Notes: a model not told the origin generated them from the sequence alone. A stretch of 64,000 nucleotides of DNA from Advenella alkanexedens (GCF_019132845.1 NZ_JAHSPR010000004.1:62001-126000), one strand, 5' to 3'; shown: positions 45,669-56,442, numbered from the stretch's first letter. Numbers and translations are program-made.

Positions 45669-46577
45669 TTATATTTTATAAATTCCCCGCTCTTCTTTAT
45701 CCAGAATATCCTTGTAAGACTCAAGGGATACAAGAACTTCATTACTTAAACTGGGATACTGCAAATCAAGCTCTTTCAGGGTGGATAACACCGCATCTGC
45801 CACTGCCAGCCTGGCATATGCTTTATTATCAGCTGGAATCACATACCAGGGCGCATGCTCACAAGCAGTATGTCTGATGCTTTCTTCATAGGCATGCATG
45901 TACTTTTTCCAAAAAGTACGCTCATAAAGGTCATTTTTATCAAACTTCCAGTTTTTCTTGGGATTTTCGATCCGCTCGATAAACCTTGCTTTTTGCTCTT
46001 CAGGAGACAGATAAAGAAAGAATTTTAAAATCCTGGTGCCATTGCGTGCCATATGTTTTTCAAAAGCACAAATATCATCAAAGCGCTCTTTCCAAATATT
46101 TTCCGTCACCAGCGTGTCAGGTAAATTCTGCGCTTTCAACAGCTCAGGATGCACACGGGTAATCAGGGTTTCTTCATAGTAGGAGCGATTAAAAACGCCA
46201 ATATTGCCCCGTTGTGGCAAACATTTCGTGGTGCGCCATAAAAAATCATGCCCCAGCTCTTCTGCGGATGGACGCCCAAAGGCATAAACCTCACACCCCT
46301 GAGGATTAACGCCAGACAATATATTTTTAATCGTAGAGTCTTTACCTGCCGCATCCATGGCCTGAAAAATCAGCAATAACGACCATTTATTATCCGCATA
46401 CAAAATATTCTGGAGATCGGAAATTTCGTCAACCATTTCCTTGAGCATTGCTTCGGCATCGTTCTCGTTAATTTTCTCATCAGGAGCGGTTTTACAGTTC
46501 CTCAACTGGAACTGCCCCCCCTCTGTAACCCGATACTTCTTTGAGAAATTACGCTTGCCTTTATTGTTTTTCGCCAT
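45669..46577 (-). CDS. ppk2: Polyphosphate kinase 2 family protein
   Basis: Nucleotide kinase that moves phosphate between polyphosphate and nucleotides. The 302-residue single-domain protein has the Walker A-like FQAMDAAGKDSTIKN, GRPSAEELGHDFLWRTTKCLP, the Walker B-like IGVFNRSYYEETL with VHPE, and the lid region FLYLSPEEQKARFIERIENP, all hallmarks of PPK2. The N-terminus is Lys/Asn-rich. Whether it favours AMP, ADP or both cannot be decided by eye. It is transcribed alone, upstream of the tRNA-Asn pair. Confidence 0.95.
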   Translation of the reverse strand: MAKNNKGKRNFSKKYRVTEGGQFQLRNCKTAPDEKINENDAEAMLKEMVDEISDLQNILYADNKWSLLLIFQAMDAAGKDSTIKNILSGVNPQGCEVYAFGRPSAEELGHDFLWRTTKCLPQRGNIGVFNRSYYEETLITRVHPELLKAQNLPDTLVTENIWKERFDDICAFEKHMARNGTRILKFFLYLSPEEQKARFIERIENPKKNWKFDKNDLYERTFWKKYMHAYEESIRHTACEHAPWYVIPADNKAYARLAVADAVLSTLKELDLQYPSLSNEVLVSLESYKDILDKEERGIYKI

Positions 46578-46757
46578 TGATCCACTCCATTTGAATCACC
46601 CTTTTTAACATAAGACACTCATCTATGCCAAAAGCATGGCAAAAGACAAAACCCGAAATTGCATCAATTAGTGTATGTACTTGCAGTCGCCCAAGGCTTA
46701 AGGTAACGTTAAAAAGTGGATGAAATTATTAATGTTTCTAACCAACAGGAGCAAACT

Positions 46758-46964
46758 ATGACGTCTCACTCAAAAGCCAATGATAAACAAGAACCTCACA
46801 CCGGCAAAGTAAGCAATGACACCAATCAACAAGGCAACAAACGACCCACTCAGCTAAACCAAGGCCAGCGAACCCCGGATAGCCGCAGCGATCGTGAAGC
46901 ACACATTGGTGGTAACAATCAAACCCAATCACGACGGGGATCTGGCGCACATCCGAAGCGCTAG
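46758..46964 (+). CDS. Small disordered, very hydrophilic protein
   Basis: 68 residues from the ATG at 46758, which has CAGGAG six bases upstream; the frame is open from 46716. Almost no hydrophobic residues: rich in Gln, Asn, Ser, Lys, Arg, Gly (for example KANDKQEPHTGK, GGNNQTQSRRGSG). It should be unfolded. Such proteins are often induced by stress or dryness, but no known motif (such as a KGG repeat) is complete here. Function unknown. Confidence 0.55.
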   Translation: MTSHSKANDKQEPHTGKVSNDTNQQGNKRPTQLNQGQRTPDSRSDREAHIGGNNQTQSRRGSGAHPKR

Positions 46965-47119
46965 CGCTTGCCGTCATATTCATGATAAAAACCGTCTTTT
47001 TTGCGCAGACAAACTAAAATCCGGAACAGGCAAACCAGTCGGTTCCGGAAAATATGTGCCCTATAAACTCACAAAAGAATTAAATCCGTGCAAATATCAC
47101 TTCAGACAATGGCGTTGAA

Positions 47120-47332
47120 CTAGCCCGTTCTACTCCATTGGAATATCAATATTAAAAACAACACGCCCGCCAGGAAAAACATGAATTTCATCATGCGTGC
47201 ACCATTGTCAGTGATCCACTGCATGGCCGCTCCGATGGTTCCTGCCCAAAGCTGATTGATTTTTCGGCTAAAAAAACGTGCCAGCCAAAACAGCACTAAA
47301 AATATAATCAGGAATTTAAAAAAAATGGCCAT
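47120..47332 (-). CDS. Small membrane protein, two spans, unknown function
   Basis: A 70-residue protein with a hydrophobic segment at residues 5-20 (FKFLIIFLVLFWLARFF) and another at ~50-65 (FMFFLAGVLFLILIF), joined by a basic/neutral loop (SRKINQLWAGT). GGAG stands just upstream of the ATG. No family recognised. Confidence 0.5.
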   Translation of the reverse strand: MAIFFKFLIIFLVLFWLARFFSRKINQLWAGTIGAAMQWITDNGARMMKFMFFLAGVLFLILIFQWSRTG

Positions 47333-47548
47333 TGAGCTCCAAAATATTTATTCACAAGACACTCACAGCTTACACACAATTTACCAACAGTGTTGTTAAC
47401 ATTTTTGGAAATTATTGAGTTATTAACAAAAAAAGAGAACAAAAATGTGAATAGTACTTTAATAATTCTGTAAAAGAATCATAGCCCATTGAATTTTAAT
47501 AATATTTTATTATTTGCTTATTTTTTGATCAAAATCGAAATTCAATGT

Positions 47549-48193
47549 CTAATAACTCAGGGAATTGGGTGAATTGACTTTGCACTGCACTGTTTTCATG
47601 CCTTCATCCTGAAAATAGAATTGCAATGAGATGAAATCACCCGGCTTGAGATTTGCCTGTTTATTTTCCAGCATAATATGATAGGTATTCAGTGAAAAAG
47701 ACAGAGATCCGTTAGCGGCAATACTGACTTTATCAAGCCGCTCCATGGTGATCATACCCTGCTTCCTGATGTTTTCATGCATGACGGCCGAAGCATAAGA
47801 CGGGGTTTTAATCGCGTTTAACACAAGTTCCTTGCCAGAGTTGTTCTTTAATTCGAAATAAGCGGCTGCCGGTAAATGTCCGGGTAATAACCTTACCCAA
47901 CATCGATCAACCTCTACATGATCCAACTCAATCAGTTTGATTTCGGGTACCTGGTTTTGTGCTTCACTTTGACTTTTTTCCACCAAAAGCAAATGAGCGG
48001 GAATTTGGCTGATCCATTCCTCGGCCAGCAAATTACCCTGATCATCGTACTTGACTCTTTTTATCCCCTCGGCAGTACAAATTTCAATCCACTCATACTT
48101 GGGCTTTTTGAAGTAATCAACCGCCAACCATGAAATACCGGCCACCAACAGCACCGGGATAAAGAATTTTAAAATTTTCACAAGGGGCTTCAT
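47549..48193 (-). CDS. Membrane-anchored PCuAC copper chaperone with DUF2946-like N-terminal segment
   Basis: A 214-residue protein held by one N-terminal helix (ILKFFIPVLLVAGISWLAV). The C-terminal ~115 residues are a PCuAC domain: His in VMHENIRK, Met 11 residues later, and HIM after a further 21 residues, exactly H-X10-M-X21-HXM, the Cu(I) site. The first periplasmic part (EWIEICTAEGIKRVKYDDQGN) resembles the ICTxxG part of DUF2946 proteins, so this looks like a fusion. The ATG at 48193 is preferred because the upstream ATG (48217) lies in the loop of a terminator. It lies downstream of a separate PCuAC gene. Confidence 0.8.
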   Translation of the reverse strand: MKPLVKILKFFIPVLLVAGISWLAVDYFKKPKYEWIEICTAEGIKRVKYDDQGNLLAEEWISQIPAHLLLVEKSQSEAQNQVPEIKLIELDHVEVDRCWVRLLPGHLPAAAYFELKNNSGKELVLNAIKTPSYASAVMHENIRKQGMITMERLDKVSIAANGSLSFSLNTYHIMLENKQANLKPGDFISLQFYFQDEGMKTVQCKVNSPNSLSY

Positions 48194-48201
48194 AGATAAG
48201 T

Positions 48202-48228
48202 AAAAAAGATCCGGCATGAAACCGGATC
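48202..48228 (-). terminator. Intrinsic terminator between the two PCuAC genes
   Basis: On the minus strand GATCCGG and CCGGATC form a 7-base stem (loop of 7) followed by TTTTTT. It partly separates the two copper genes. Confidence 0.75.
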
Positions 48229-48235
48229 ACAAACA

Positions 48236-48736
48236 TTAATGTCCGTGCTTGTGCATTGACATAGGTTCATCATGCTTTGCAGTTTCGGCAGATTTTGTCA
48301 AAGGTTTGGCCAGTGCTTTAATATCGATAGTTTCCTTGCTGCCATCATTATTTTCAACAACAAGCTGCAGCTCAACCTCATCATTTTCCTTGACCTGATT
48401 ATGCAAGTCGATAAACATGATGTGGTAACCACCCGGTTTCAACTCAACCTGCTTTCCATTGGGTAAATCAAGGGCGGGAATTTGACGCATTTTCATGACA
48501 TCGTCCTGCATGGCCATTTCATGTATTTCCACCGCTTTGGAAATATTGGATTTGGCCTCAATCAGTTTTCCATCCTTATCGGATGTCAATTTCATGAAAG
48601 CACCTGTTGCCTGCTGTCCTGGAACAGTAGCGCGTACCCAGGCATCTTCAACAGTGACCGCCGCACTTGCTGAGGCAGAAAACAAAACAGCCGAAACAAT
48701 CAGCGCCGAATTAATCGGTTTAATCAAAAATTTCAT
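48236..48736 (-). CDS. Periplasmic PCuAC copper chaperone
   Basis: 166 residues with a signal peptide (INSALIVSAVLFSASASA). The Cu(I)-binding motif is complete: His in VEIHEMAMQ, Met after ten residues, and YHIM 21 residues further, H-X10-M-X21-HXM. A His/Met-rich tail (HDEPMSMHKHGH) should bind more copper. PCuAC proteins hand copper to subunit II of cytochrome oxidase, often with SCO. It lies 34 bases downstream of the SCO gene, and is probably in one operon with it. Confidence 0.95.
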   Translation of the reverse strand: MKFLIKPINSALIVSAVLFSASASAAVTVEDAWVRATVPGQQATGAFMKLTSDKDGKLIEAKSNISKAVEIHEMAMQDDVMKMRQIPALDLPNGKQVELKPGGYHIMFIDLHNQVKENDEVELQLVVENNDGSKETIDIKALAKPLTKSAETAKHDEPMSMHKHGH

Positions 48737-48770
48737 GGTATTCCTCTGTATGGGGATTGGTTTTTTGAAA

Positions 48771-49373
48771 TTATGCTAGCAATTGACGAATATCTTCCGC
48801 ACACTCTTGCGCACTTTGCGCATGCGACAAAGATAGTCTTAACTTGCCATCGGTATCAAAAACGTAACTAAGCGCGCTGTGATCCATTGTGTAAGAAGAA
48901 CCGGTTGGCACTTTTTTATAATAAATTTTGAACTCTTTCGCCACAGCCTGTGTTTCATCCAGCGTACCGTAAAGCCCCATAAAAGAAGGATCAAAGGCAT
49001 TCGTATATGCTTCCAACATTTCCGGGGTATCACGTTCCGGATCTATGGTGATGAACAGCACCTGTAATTTATCGGCATCTTCACCTAACAGACCTTTAAT
49101 TTCAACCGCTCGTGCAAGGGCTGTAGGACAGACATCGGGACATTGGGTAAACCCAAAAAAAATCATGAGCGCTTTGCCCTTGAAATCATTAAGGGTATAA
49201 CGTTTGCCATTAGGTCCCTGCAAGTTGAAATCACGCCCAAAATTTGCTCCGGTAATATCCTGTCCATGAACAACGAGCGGTTTTTCTTTACTGCAACCAG
49301 CAAGCATCAAAGGCAAGATGCCCAATCCGGTTAGCACCAACCTACGTTTTTGATTTATTGACATTGCATGCAT
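48771..49373 (-). CDS. SCO family copper protein (cytochrome oxidase assembly)
   Basis: A 200-residue lipoprotein: N-terminal helix with lipobox (LMLAGCSKEKP), then a thioredoxin fold with the copper-binding CPDVC (FGFTQCPDVCPTALA) and the third ligand His in MDHSALSYVFD. Together these are the marks of SCO1/SenC, which metallates the CuA centre of cytochrome c oxidase in the periplasm. An internal ATG at 49364 is an equally good start. It sits upstream of the PCuAC gene, which is a common pairing. Confidence 0.95.
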   Translation of the reverse strand: MHAMSINQKRRLVLTGLGILPLMLAGCSKEKPLVVHGQDITGANFGRDFNLQGPNGKRYTLNDFKGKALMIFFGFTQCPDVCPTALARAVEIKGLLGEDADKLQVLFITIDPERDTPEMLEAYTNAFDPSFMGLYGTLDETQAVAKEFKIYYKKVPTGSSYTMDHSALSYVFDTDGKLRLSLSHAQSAQECAEDIRQLLA

Positions 49374-49600
49374 TCAAGTTAAATAAAGCATTCAAATCCA
49401 CCTTGAACAGAATGGGAAATGACGGGTAAAAACCGTGTTTTTATCAGGAGAAAATATATAAAAAGCGTGGTTTATGCCAATCAAAACTGTTCAAGGCGGA
49501 AGCATAGCGTTAAATACAACAAGCATGGTGAGCTTGGTCTAGAAGCCAACCTTGAATGGGTATTTAACAACATCCCGCTTAACGGGTTTGTTTTTACTTA

Positions 49601-50023
49601 CTAGACTGCCAAAGGAGGTGCCCTTGGACCTAGCGGAGGCCCTGACAGGCGGACATTCATTACCTGAGAATGGTCGAGAGAGGGGGCAACCAAGCCGGGT
49701 AAATTGAAAACATCCAGGCCGACACCAGGTGAACCCGCTAGCATTCCTTGCGCGTTAACGACGCTGAAAGGACAACTTAACATGCCATCGTAGGCATTAT
49801 CCGGGCTGGACTGATTATGCGGGGTTTCGATTGAAACAAAAGTGGACTGGGTACCTGTTGGTGTACAAAGAATGATCTCTATCTTGCCCTGGCCCAGAGC
49901 CTGCATATTGGGCATATAACCAACCGGTATGAGCGAACGCAGCGCAAACAAGGCCAGACACAGGTATAAGAATATATACCTGCATGAGATACCTTTAAGC
50001 GGAGAAATCCGGTTCACAGTCAT
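49601..50023 (-). CDS. DUF2946-like protein of the copper gene cluster
   Basis: A 140-residue protein with one N-terminal helix (FLYLCLALFALRSLIPVGYMP), then a short external part with IEIILCTPTGTQ and a C-terminal GPPLGPRAPP. The single helix, the LCTxxG stretch and the PRAPP end fit DUF2946, small proteins that often lie beside copper genes. Function unknown. It is upstream of the SCO gene on the same strand (228-base gap). Confidence 0.72.
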   Translation of the reverse strand: MTVNRISPLKGISCRYIFLYLCLALFALRSLIPVGYMPNMQALGQGKIEIILCTPTGTQSTFVSIETPHNQSSPDNAYDGMLSCPFSVVNAQGMLAGSPGVGLDVFNLPGLVAPSLDHSQVMNVRLSGPPLGPRAPPLAV

Positions 50024-50163
50024 CTAAGGAAAGTTAAATTGATCACACTTTAAATTACAAACAGAGGATACCGACTGATACTAACATTGAAATATTATAT
50101 CGTAAACCATAAAACCACGCTAAATAGATGCTACATGATTAAAATCAATATCCATCACGCACA

Positions 50164-50218
50164 AATAAACCGCCCCTTCTGCCCAGACTGCAAGCCTGAA
50201 CTGAAGCGGCGGTTTATT
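50164..50218 (-). terminator. Probable terminator after typA
   Basis: AATAAACCGCC and GGCGGTTTATT (11-base stem, extended by CTTC/GAAG after one mismatch) with TTTATTTG on the minus strand, 27 bases after the typA stop. Confidence 0.65.
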
Positions 50219-50244
50219 GACTGTGCCGTTTTTACCAGGTCTAA

Positions 50245-52071
50245 TTACAAGCCGGAATTCTCACGGGCGGCACGCTTGCGCTCATGCTCAAGCAGGTAGC
50301 GCTTGCGCAGACGTATGCTTTTGGGTGTTACTTCAACCAGTTCATCGTCATCAATGAACTCAACCGCGTATTCCAGATTCAGCTTGATAGGCGGAACCAG
50401 GCGCACGGCTTCATCAGTGCCCGAAGCACGGATATTGGTTAACTGCTTGCCCTTGATGGGGTTAACCACCAGGTCATTATCACGACTGTGAATACCGATA
50501 ATCATGCCTTCATACAGAGGCTCACCGGGTGACACAAACATCCGGCCCCGATCCTGCAGTTTCCACAAGGCATAAGCCACGGCATCACCATTATCCTGAC
50601 TGATCAGAACACCATTGCGACGCTCACCCACACTACCTTCACGAACAGGAGCATACTCATCAAAAATATGACTCATAAGACCGGTACCGTGTGTCAGGGA
50701 CATAAACTCGGTTGAGAAGCCGATAAGACCACGTGCAGGAATACGATACTCAAGCCGGGTACGGCCACGGCCATCGGATTGCATATCCAGCAGCTCACCT
50801 TTACGGCGGCCCAACTCTTCCATCACACTGCCCTGATGTCCATCTTCAAGGTCTACGGTTAACAATTCCAGCGGCTCACAACGCACGCCGTCAATTTCCT
50901 TGTAAACCACACGAGGACGGGACACGGCCAGTTCATAGCCTTCGCGACGCATGTTTTCAAGCAAAATGGTCAGGTGCAGCTCACCACGGCCAGATACCTC
51001 AAACACGGTATCATCGTCAGTATCTTTCACACGCAGGGCCACATTGGATTTGAGCTCAAGATTAAGACGATCGCGAATCTGACGACTGGTCACGAATTTA
51101 CCTTCACGACCTGCCAACGGTGATGTATTAACCATGAAGTTCATGGTCAAAGTGGGTTCATCAATTTTCAGCATTGGCAACGCTTCGGGCTTGGCCGGAT
51201 CACACAAGGTACAACCGATACCGATCTCATCAATGCCGTTAATCAGGACAATATCACCGGCTTCAGCAGAATCGACCTGCACACGCTCCAGACCCCGGAA
51301 CTTAAGAACCTGGTTGACACGACCTTTAAAGGTGGCGCCATCCTCACCAAATTTGACCACCACATCCTGCCCGGCACGGATGCGACCACGGTTAACCCGG
51401 CCAACACCAATCTTGCCCACATAACTGTTGTAGTCAAGCGAGATGATTTGCATTTGCAAGGGGGCATCTTTGTCATCATTCCGCTGTGGAACATGCTGCA
51501 AAATAGCATCAAACAAGGGACGCATATCGCCTTCACGCACATCATCGGTCAGACCTGCGAAACCGGACAGGCCAGAGGCATACACAACCGGAAAGTCAAG
51601 CTGCTCTTCTGTTGCACCAAGCTTGTCAAACAAGTCGAAAGTTGTATTGATGACAAAATCGGGACGTGCGCCAGGACGATCAATTTTATTGACCACAACA
51701 ATGGGTTTCAGACCCAGGGCAAGGGCTTTCTTGGTCACGAAACGGGTTTGTGGCATAGGGCCTTCCACGGCATCGACCAGCAGCAAGACACCATCAACCA
51801 TCGACAATACGCGCTCTACCTCACCACCAAAATCGGCGTGTCCGGGCGTATCAATGATATTGATGTGGGTACCTTCATATTCGACAGCGCAGTTCTTTGA
51901 CAGAATGGTAATGCCACGTTCTTTTTCAATATCTCCGGAGTCCATGACACGTTCAGCAATATGCTGGTTATCACGGAACGTACCCGCCTGATGTAACAAC
52001 TGATCAACCATGGTTGTTTTACCATGGTCAACGTGAGCAATAATCGCAACGTTACGGAGCGCTTGGCTCAT
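50245..52071 (-). CDS. typA: Ribosome-associated GTPase TypA/BipA
   Basis: Translation-factor GTPase of 608 residues involved in ribosome assembly and stress adaptation. G1 motif AHVDHGKTT, switch [16 protein letters not shown] and NKID are present. The EF-G-like domains and the specific C-terminal domain ([32 protein letters not shown]) follow. Its start overlaps the truB stop by four bases; it ends the scpB-to-typA cluster, and a hairpin follows. Confidence 0.97.
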   Translation of the reverse strand: MSQALRNVAIIAHVDHGKTTMVDQLLHQAGTFRDNQHIAERVMDSGDIEKERGITILSKNCAVEYEGTHINIIDTPGHADFGGEVERVLSMVDGVLLLVDAVEGPMPQTRFVTKKALALGLKPIVVVNKIDRPGARPDFVINTTFDLFDKLGATEEQLDFPVVYASGLSGFAGLTDDVREGDMRPLFDAILQHVPQRNDDKDAPLQMQIISLDYNSYVGKIGVGRVNRGRIRAGQDVVVKFGEDGATFKGRVNQVLKFRGLERVQVDSAEAGDIVLINGIDEIGIGCTLCDPAKPEALPMLKIDEPTLTMNFMVNTSPLAGREGKFVTSRQIRDRLNLELKSNVALRVKDTDDDTVFEVSGRGELHLTILLENMRREGYELAVSRPRVVYKEIDGVRCEPLELLTVDLEDGHQGSVMEELGRRKGELLDMQSDGRGRTRLEYRIPARGLIGFSTEFMSLTHGTGLMSHIFDEYAPVREGSVGERRNGVLISQDNGDAVAYALWKLQDRGRMFVSPGEPLYEGMIIGIHSRDNDLVVNPIKGKQLTNIRASGTDEAVRLVPPIKLNLEYAVEFIDDDELVEVTPKSIRLRKRYLLEHERKRAARENSGL

Positions 52072-52832
52072 AGTATTTCCTTTTGAAGTAGTTTTAACGG
52101 CACGAGACCGTCTGGTAGTTCATCCAGGGCTATCAGCGTATCAACCGGTGATTCCATACTCTGCAATGAAGCAAGGTCAATTGCATTATCTATGGTAAAC
52201 GGGCCAACCGCCGTTCGCCGCAAGGCAATAAGGTGCGCAAAGCAGCCCAATGCCCTTCCAATATCCTGGGCAAGTGTGCGTATATAAGTGCCTTTACTGC
52301 AAGACACTTCCAACTCGACCATCTCAGGTTGAACACGCAGCACATTTATTTCGTAGATGGTTACTGTACGAGGTTCACGCTCAAGCTCTATTCCTTGACG
52401 CGCATATTCATAAAGCGGACGCCCATCCCGCTTCAAGGCCGAATACATCGGCGGAATTTGCTGTATTTCACCCAAAAAACGGGGCAATACATTGTTTAAC
52501 CGTTCTGCGGTAATACCGGTAAAATCCGCAGCCTCCTGAGTAACAGTCCCCGTCAGGTCGCCTGAATCGGTTTCCGAACCCAACTGAAGCGTGGCAATAT
52601 ATTTTTTATCCACATTCAGCATGGGACCACATATTTTAGTCGCTTTCCCAAAACAGCAGACTAACAAGCCGGTCGCAAAAGGATCCAAAGTTCCTGTATG
52701 ACCGGCTTTTTTTGCATCCATAGCACGTCTGGCTCTTTGCAGGGCGTGGTTGCTTGATAAATCTACCGGTTTATCAAGCAGTAGCACCCCGGTAATGTCC
52801 AGACCTTTCCTTCGTCCCATTTGTTTACCCAA
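52068..52832 (-). CDS. truB: tRNA pseudouridine-55 synthase
   Basis: Makes pseudouridine at position 55 in the T loop of tRNAs. Up to 254 residues; the ATG at 52820 is an alternative start. Signatures: GVLLLDKPVDLSSN, KAGHTGTLDPFATGLL with the catalytic Asp, IPPMYSALKRDGRPLYEYAR, and GTYIRTLAQDIG. It lies between rbfA (11 bases upstream) and typA (four-base overlap), the usual order. Confidence 0.97.
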   Translation of the reverse strand: MGKQMGRRKGLDITGVLLLDKPVDLSSNHALQRARRAMDAKKAGHTGTLDPFATGLLVCCFGKATKICGPMLNVDKKYIATLQLGSETDSGDLTGTVTQEAADFTGITAERLNNVLPRFLGEIQQIPPMYSALKRDGRPLYEYARQGIELEREPRTVTIYEINVLRVQPEMVELEVSCSKGTYIRTLAQDIGRALGCFAHLIALRRTAVGPFTIDNAIDLASLQSMESPVDTLIALDELPDGLVPLKLLQKEIL

Positions 52833-52843
52833 ATACCAGGCAA

Positions 52844-53257
52844 TTATTTTTTGCCTGTTTCAATATCATCAAGATTATCTGTTTGTACAGGAAAATCTTC
52901 CGGACGGTTTGCACGATCGATAAGCTGTGTCATCTCGATACCACGCGCCATCTGCTCATCATGAATGAAACGCAAGGTGGGCACCGTATGAATGTGCAGC
53001 ATTTTAAACAGCAATGAGTGCAACCAGCCTGCCTTTTCATTCAAGGCAGCAGAAGCCACTTCAGGCTCTGCGCCCAGAACGGTGAAATACACTTTGGCAT
53101 GTGCATAATCCGCACTCAGGTCAACCCCGGTCAAGGTAATAAGGCCCACACGAGACATATCCAACTCACGCTGGATAAGGACTGCCAGATCTTTCTGTAT
53201 CTGATCTGCCAGTCGCACATTACGGCTGGCAGGTGATTTTGACTTGTGTCGATTCAT
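52844..53257 (-). CDS. rbfA: 30S ribosome-binding factor A
   Basis: KH-type protein needed for late 16S rRNA processing and cold adaptation. 137 residues. Typical features: [38 protein letters not shown] and [20 protein letters not shown]. It lies 8 bases downstream of infB and is followed by truB. Confidence 0.96.
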   Translation of the reverse strand: MNRHKSKSPASRNVRLADQIQKDLAVLIQRELDMSRVGLITLTGVDLSADYAHAKVYFTVLGAEPEVASAALNEKAGWLHSLLFKMLHIHTVPTLRFIHDEQMARGIEMTQLIDRANRPEDFPVQTDNLDDIETGKK

Positions 53258-53265
53258 AATGAAAT

Positions 53266-56200
53266 TTACAGCGTACGGGCAATTTCTTTGATTTCGAAGA
53301 TCTCAAGCTGATCGCCCACTTCGATATCGTTATTACCCCTTAAAGTGATACCGCAATCGAAACCGGCTTTCACTTCTTTGGCATCATCCTTGAAGCGTTT
53401 GAGGGAGTCGATGTAACCGGTCCAGATAACCACATGATTACGCAACAGACGTACTTGAGAGTCACGGCGTACCAGACCATCGGTAACCATACAACCGGCC
53501 ACTTTACCAATACGGGAAATGCTGTAAACCTCGCGAATCTCAACCATACCAATGACTTCTTCGCGTTTTTCTGGCGCAAGCATGCCGGACATGGCGCTTT
53601 TAACATCATCGACCGCATCATAAATAATGTTGTAGTAGCGAATATCGATACCATTGGATTCGGCCAGTTTTTTCGCACTTTGGTCGGCGCGTACGTTAAA
53701 GCCAATAATAACCGCATTGGAAGCAATGGCCAGGTTTACGTCACTTTCAGAAATACCACCAACGGCTGCATGCACAACCCGTACACGGATTTCATCGGTA
53801 GACAGCTTGACCAGCGATTGAACCAGCGCTTCCTGAGAACCCTGGACATCTGTTTTAACGATGAGTTCAAGCGTTTGCAGACCTTCACCAATGTTGTCAA
53901 ACATGGATTCAAGCTTGGCGGCCTGCTGACGCGCCAGTTTCACGTCACGGAATTTACCCTGACGGAACAAGGCGATTTCACGTGCCTTGCGCTCATCAAT
54001 AACCACCTGGACCTCGTCACCGGCGGCAGGCACATCAGACAAGCCCTGGATTTCAACCGGTACGGATGGACCCGCCTTGGGAATGTTTTTACCTGTTTCA
54101 TCGAGCATGGCACGCACGCGACCATAGGTTGCGCCCACCAGGATGGCATCACCCCGCTTCAGGGTACCACTTTGTACCAGAATGGTGGCAACAGGACCAC
54201 GTCCCTTATCAAGGCTGGACTCAATCACCACACCTTTGGCGGGAGCATCAACAGCGGCTTTCAGCTCAAGCACTTCAGCTTGCAACAATACGTTTTCGAG
54301 CAAATCATCAATACCAAAACCGGTTTTGGCAGATACGGGGACAAATGGTACATCACCACCGTACTCTTCAGGCACCACTTCCTCGGCAACCAACTCCTGC
54401 TTGACACGCTCGGGGTTGGCTTCGGGTTTATCCACCTTGTTAATGGCCACAACCATAGGTACACCAGCCGCTTTGGCATGGTGAATGGCTTCTCGCGTTT
54501 GTGGCATGACACCATCATCGGCCGCCACGACAAGAATGACAATATCGGTTGCCTGGGCACCACGTGCACGCATGGCCGTAAACGCCTCGTGTCCCGGGGT
54601 ATCCAGGAAGGTCGCCACACCCGCTTCGGTTTTCACCCGGTAAGCACCAATATGCTGGGTAATGCCACCGGCTTCACCCACTGCCACTTTGGCACGACGG
54701 ATATAGTCGAGCAAAGAGGTTTTACCATGATCAACGTGACCCATGACGGTTACTACCGGTGCACGTGGCAGCAATTCAACGTCTATGCTTTGTGCGCTTT
54801 CATCAAGGAATGCTTCGGGATCATCAAGTTTGGCTGCAATGGCATGGTGCCCCAATTCCTCAACCACAATCATGGCCGTTTCCTGGTCAAGAATCTGGTT
54901 AATGGTAACCATTTGACCCATCTTCATTAACAGCTTGATGACCTCTGCTGCCTTGACAGACATTTTATGCGCCAGATCTGCCACTGAAATGGTTTCCGGC
55001 ACATGTACATCACGGGCGATAAACTCGGGCACTGCCGGTTCTTTAACCTGTTGCTGCTGATTCCTGCGATTGTTTTTGGAACCGCTGCGACCACCTCCGG
55101 CACGCCAACCCTCTTCCTGAGCCTTGGCAGGCGCTGCCGCCCGCTTCTCGACCGGTTTTTTACCCCGGGCACCATCTGTCCAATTGCTGTCACGTTCCGT
55201 TTTCTTGGCACCAGCAACGGGCTTGACATCTTTCTTGGGTGCTTTCTTGGCAGCGTCAGCCCCTTCTACTGCAGCGGGTGCCGCGCGCAACACTTTGCGG
55301 GGACGATTCAGCATATCACGCAATGCCGCCGCTTCCGCTTCGGCCTGACGACGTGCTTCCTCACGTGCTGCCGTGTCTACCGGCTCACGTCTTGGCTCTA
55401 CAACAGGTTTTTTAGAGCGGATATTCATATCTTTATTGACCGCTGGTGCGGCAACGGGCGCCTTGCCCTTAACCACTTCGTTTCGGCCACCCTGCCTTGC
55501 CTGCTGGGACGACTTTTGATCAGCCGGTCGTGATGTTTTGCCATCACGCTGTTCATTGATACGGCCTGATTCTGGAGACTTGCTTTTAACCGTCGACGCC
55601 TGGGCTGGTTTCTGATCAGCCTTTACTGAAGCAGACGGCACATTTTTGGATTCAGTATGCACTTCTTTTTTCTCAACCTGTTGAGATGTAATTGATGATT
55701 CTTCCGTAGTTACGGAGGATTGTTGAACTTGCGGCTGAGGACTACCGTCAGGCTCTGTGGATTTCACTTCTTTTGCCACACTGTCAGCCGCAACTACTGG
55801 CTGCTGAGCTGTTTCCTGGGCATCGCCAGATACCGTTTCAGGAGATGCCTTGGCGGTTGGCGGGACATTTTCTTGTGGCTTATCTTGCAATTGTACAGCT
55901 TCAGGAGCCACTTTCGCAGCAGAAGTTTGTGCAACCGATAGATTTTCTTCTTTTTGCACTATTTCTTTTGACACGGCCTCGACTTCAGGCTGTGTTTTTA
56001 CGGCCTGATCAGGCGCTGTTAGCGGGGCAACAGACCTGGCGGCCTCTGCCACGGCTTCTTTGCCATCTGTGATATCCCGCTTGACAAAAACCCGTTTTTT
56101 ACGAACTTCAACCGGGATGGTACGAGAGCGCCCGGAGCTATCCGCCTGACGGATCTCTGACGTTTCACGGCGTGTTACCGTAATTTTCTTACCCTCTTTT

Positions 56201-56367
56201 GCACCATGCGCACGGCGAAGGGAATCCAGTAGTTTGGTTTTATCGCTCTCGGTGACATTATCCTCTACAGAATTCACATTGACACCTGCCGCACGAAGCT
56301 GTTCAAGCAACACATTGGCAGGCAATTTCAGTTCGACGGCAAACTGGGCAACAGTAATACTGGGCAT
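53266..56367 (-). CDS. infB: Translation initiation factor IF-2
   Basis: GTPase of 1033 residues that brings initiator tRNA to the 30S subunit. The N-terminal IF2_N domain ([17 protein letters not shown]) is followed by a long, low-complexity Ala/Lys/Glu/Gln-rich linker (residues ~100-440), a second IF2_N domain ([19 protein letters not shown]), and the GTPase core: G1 [22 protein letters not shown] and SAKTG. The C-terminal domains end in EIKEIARTL. It is preceded by nusA and followed by rbfA, the classical nusA-infB operon. Confidence 0.98.
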   Translation of the reverse strand: MPSITVAQFAVELKLPANVLLEQLRAAGVNVNSVEDNVTESDKTKLLDSLRRAHGAKEGKKITVTRRETSEIRQADSSGRSRTIPVEVRKKRVFVKRDITDGKEAVAEAARSVAPLTAPDQAVKTQPEVEAVSKEIVQKEENLSVAQTSAAKVAPEAVQLQDKPQENVPPTAKASPETVSGDAQETAQQPVVAADSVAKEVKSTEPDGSPQPQVQQSSVTTEESSITSQQVEKKEVHTESKNVPSASVKADQKPAQASTVKSKSPESGRINEQRDGKTSRPADQKSSQQARQGGRNEVVKGKAPVAAPAVNKDMNIRSKKPVVEPRREPVDTAAREEARRQAEAEAAALRDMLNRPRKVLRAAPAAVEGADAAKKAPKKDVKPVAGAKKTERDSNWTDGARGKKPVEKRAAAPAKAQEEGWRAGGGRSGSKNNRRNQQQQVKEPAVPEFIARDVHVPETISVADLAHKMSVKAAEVIKLLMKMGQMVTINQILDQETAMIVVEELGHHAIAAKLDDPEAFLDESAQSIDVELLPRAPVVTVMGHVDHGKTSLLDYIRRAKVAVGEAGGITQHIGAYRVKTEAGVATFLDTPGHEAFTAMRARGAQATDIVILVVAADDGVMPQTREAIHHAKAAGVPMVVAINKVDKPEANPERVKQELVAEEVVPEEYGGDVPFVPVSAKTGFGIDDLLENVLLQAEVLELKAAVDAPAKGVVIESSLDKGRGPVATILVQSGTLKRGDAILVGATYGRVRAMLDETGKNIPKAGPSVPVEIQGLSDVPAAGDEVQVVIDERKAREIALFRQGKFRDVKLARQQAAKLESMFDNIGEGLQTLELIVKTDVQGSQEALVQSLVKLSTDEIRVRVVHAAVGGISESDVNLAIASNAVIIGFNVRADQSAKKLAESNGIDIRYYNIIYDAVDDVKSAMSGMLAPEKREEVIGMVEIREVYSISRIGKVAGCMVTDGLVRRDSQVRLLRNHVVIWTGYIDSLKRFKDDAKEVKAGFDCGITLRGNNDIEVGDQLEIFEIKEIARTL

Positions 56368-56442
56368 TAGGCTCTCTCTTCCCTTTCACAACAATTCAAC
56401 AACATTCAATAGGCAATCTGATTAAAACTGTAGATATGAAGA

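Noticed and set aside
49419-49604. 61-codon plus-strand frame between the SCO and DUF2946-like genes
   Set aside because: Basic, no family likeness, no ribosome binding site of note, and a hairpin with T run (CCCG-5-CGGG) lies inside it. More likely spacer; a small RNA cannot be excluded.
53434-54930. Open frame of 498 codons on the plus strand opposite infB
   Set aside because: It is the antisense shadow of the conserved IF-2 GTPase domain; its product is rich in Asn, His and Gly as expected from reverse reading, and matches nothing.
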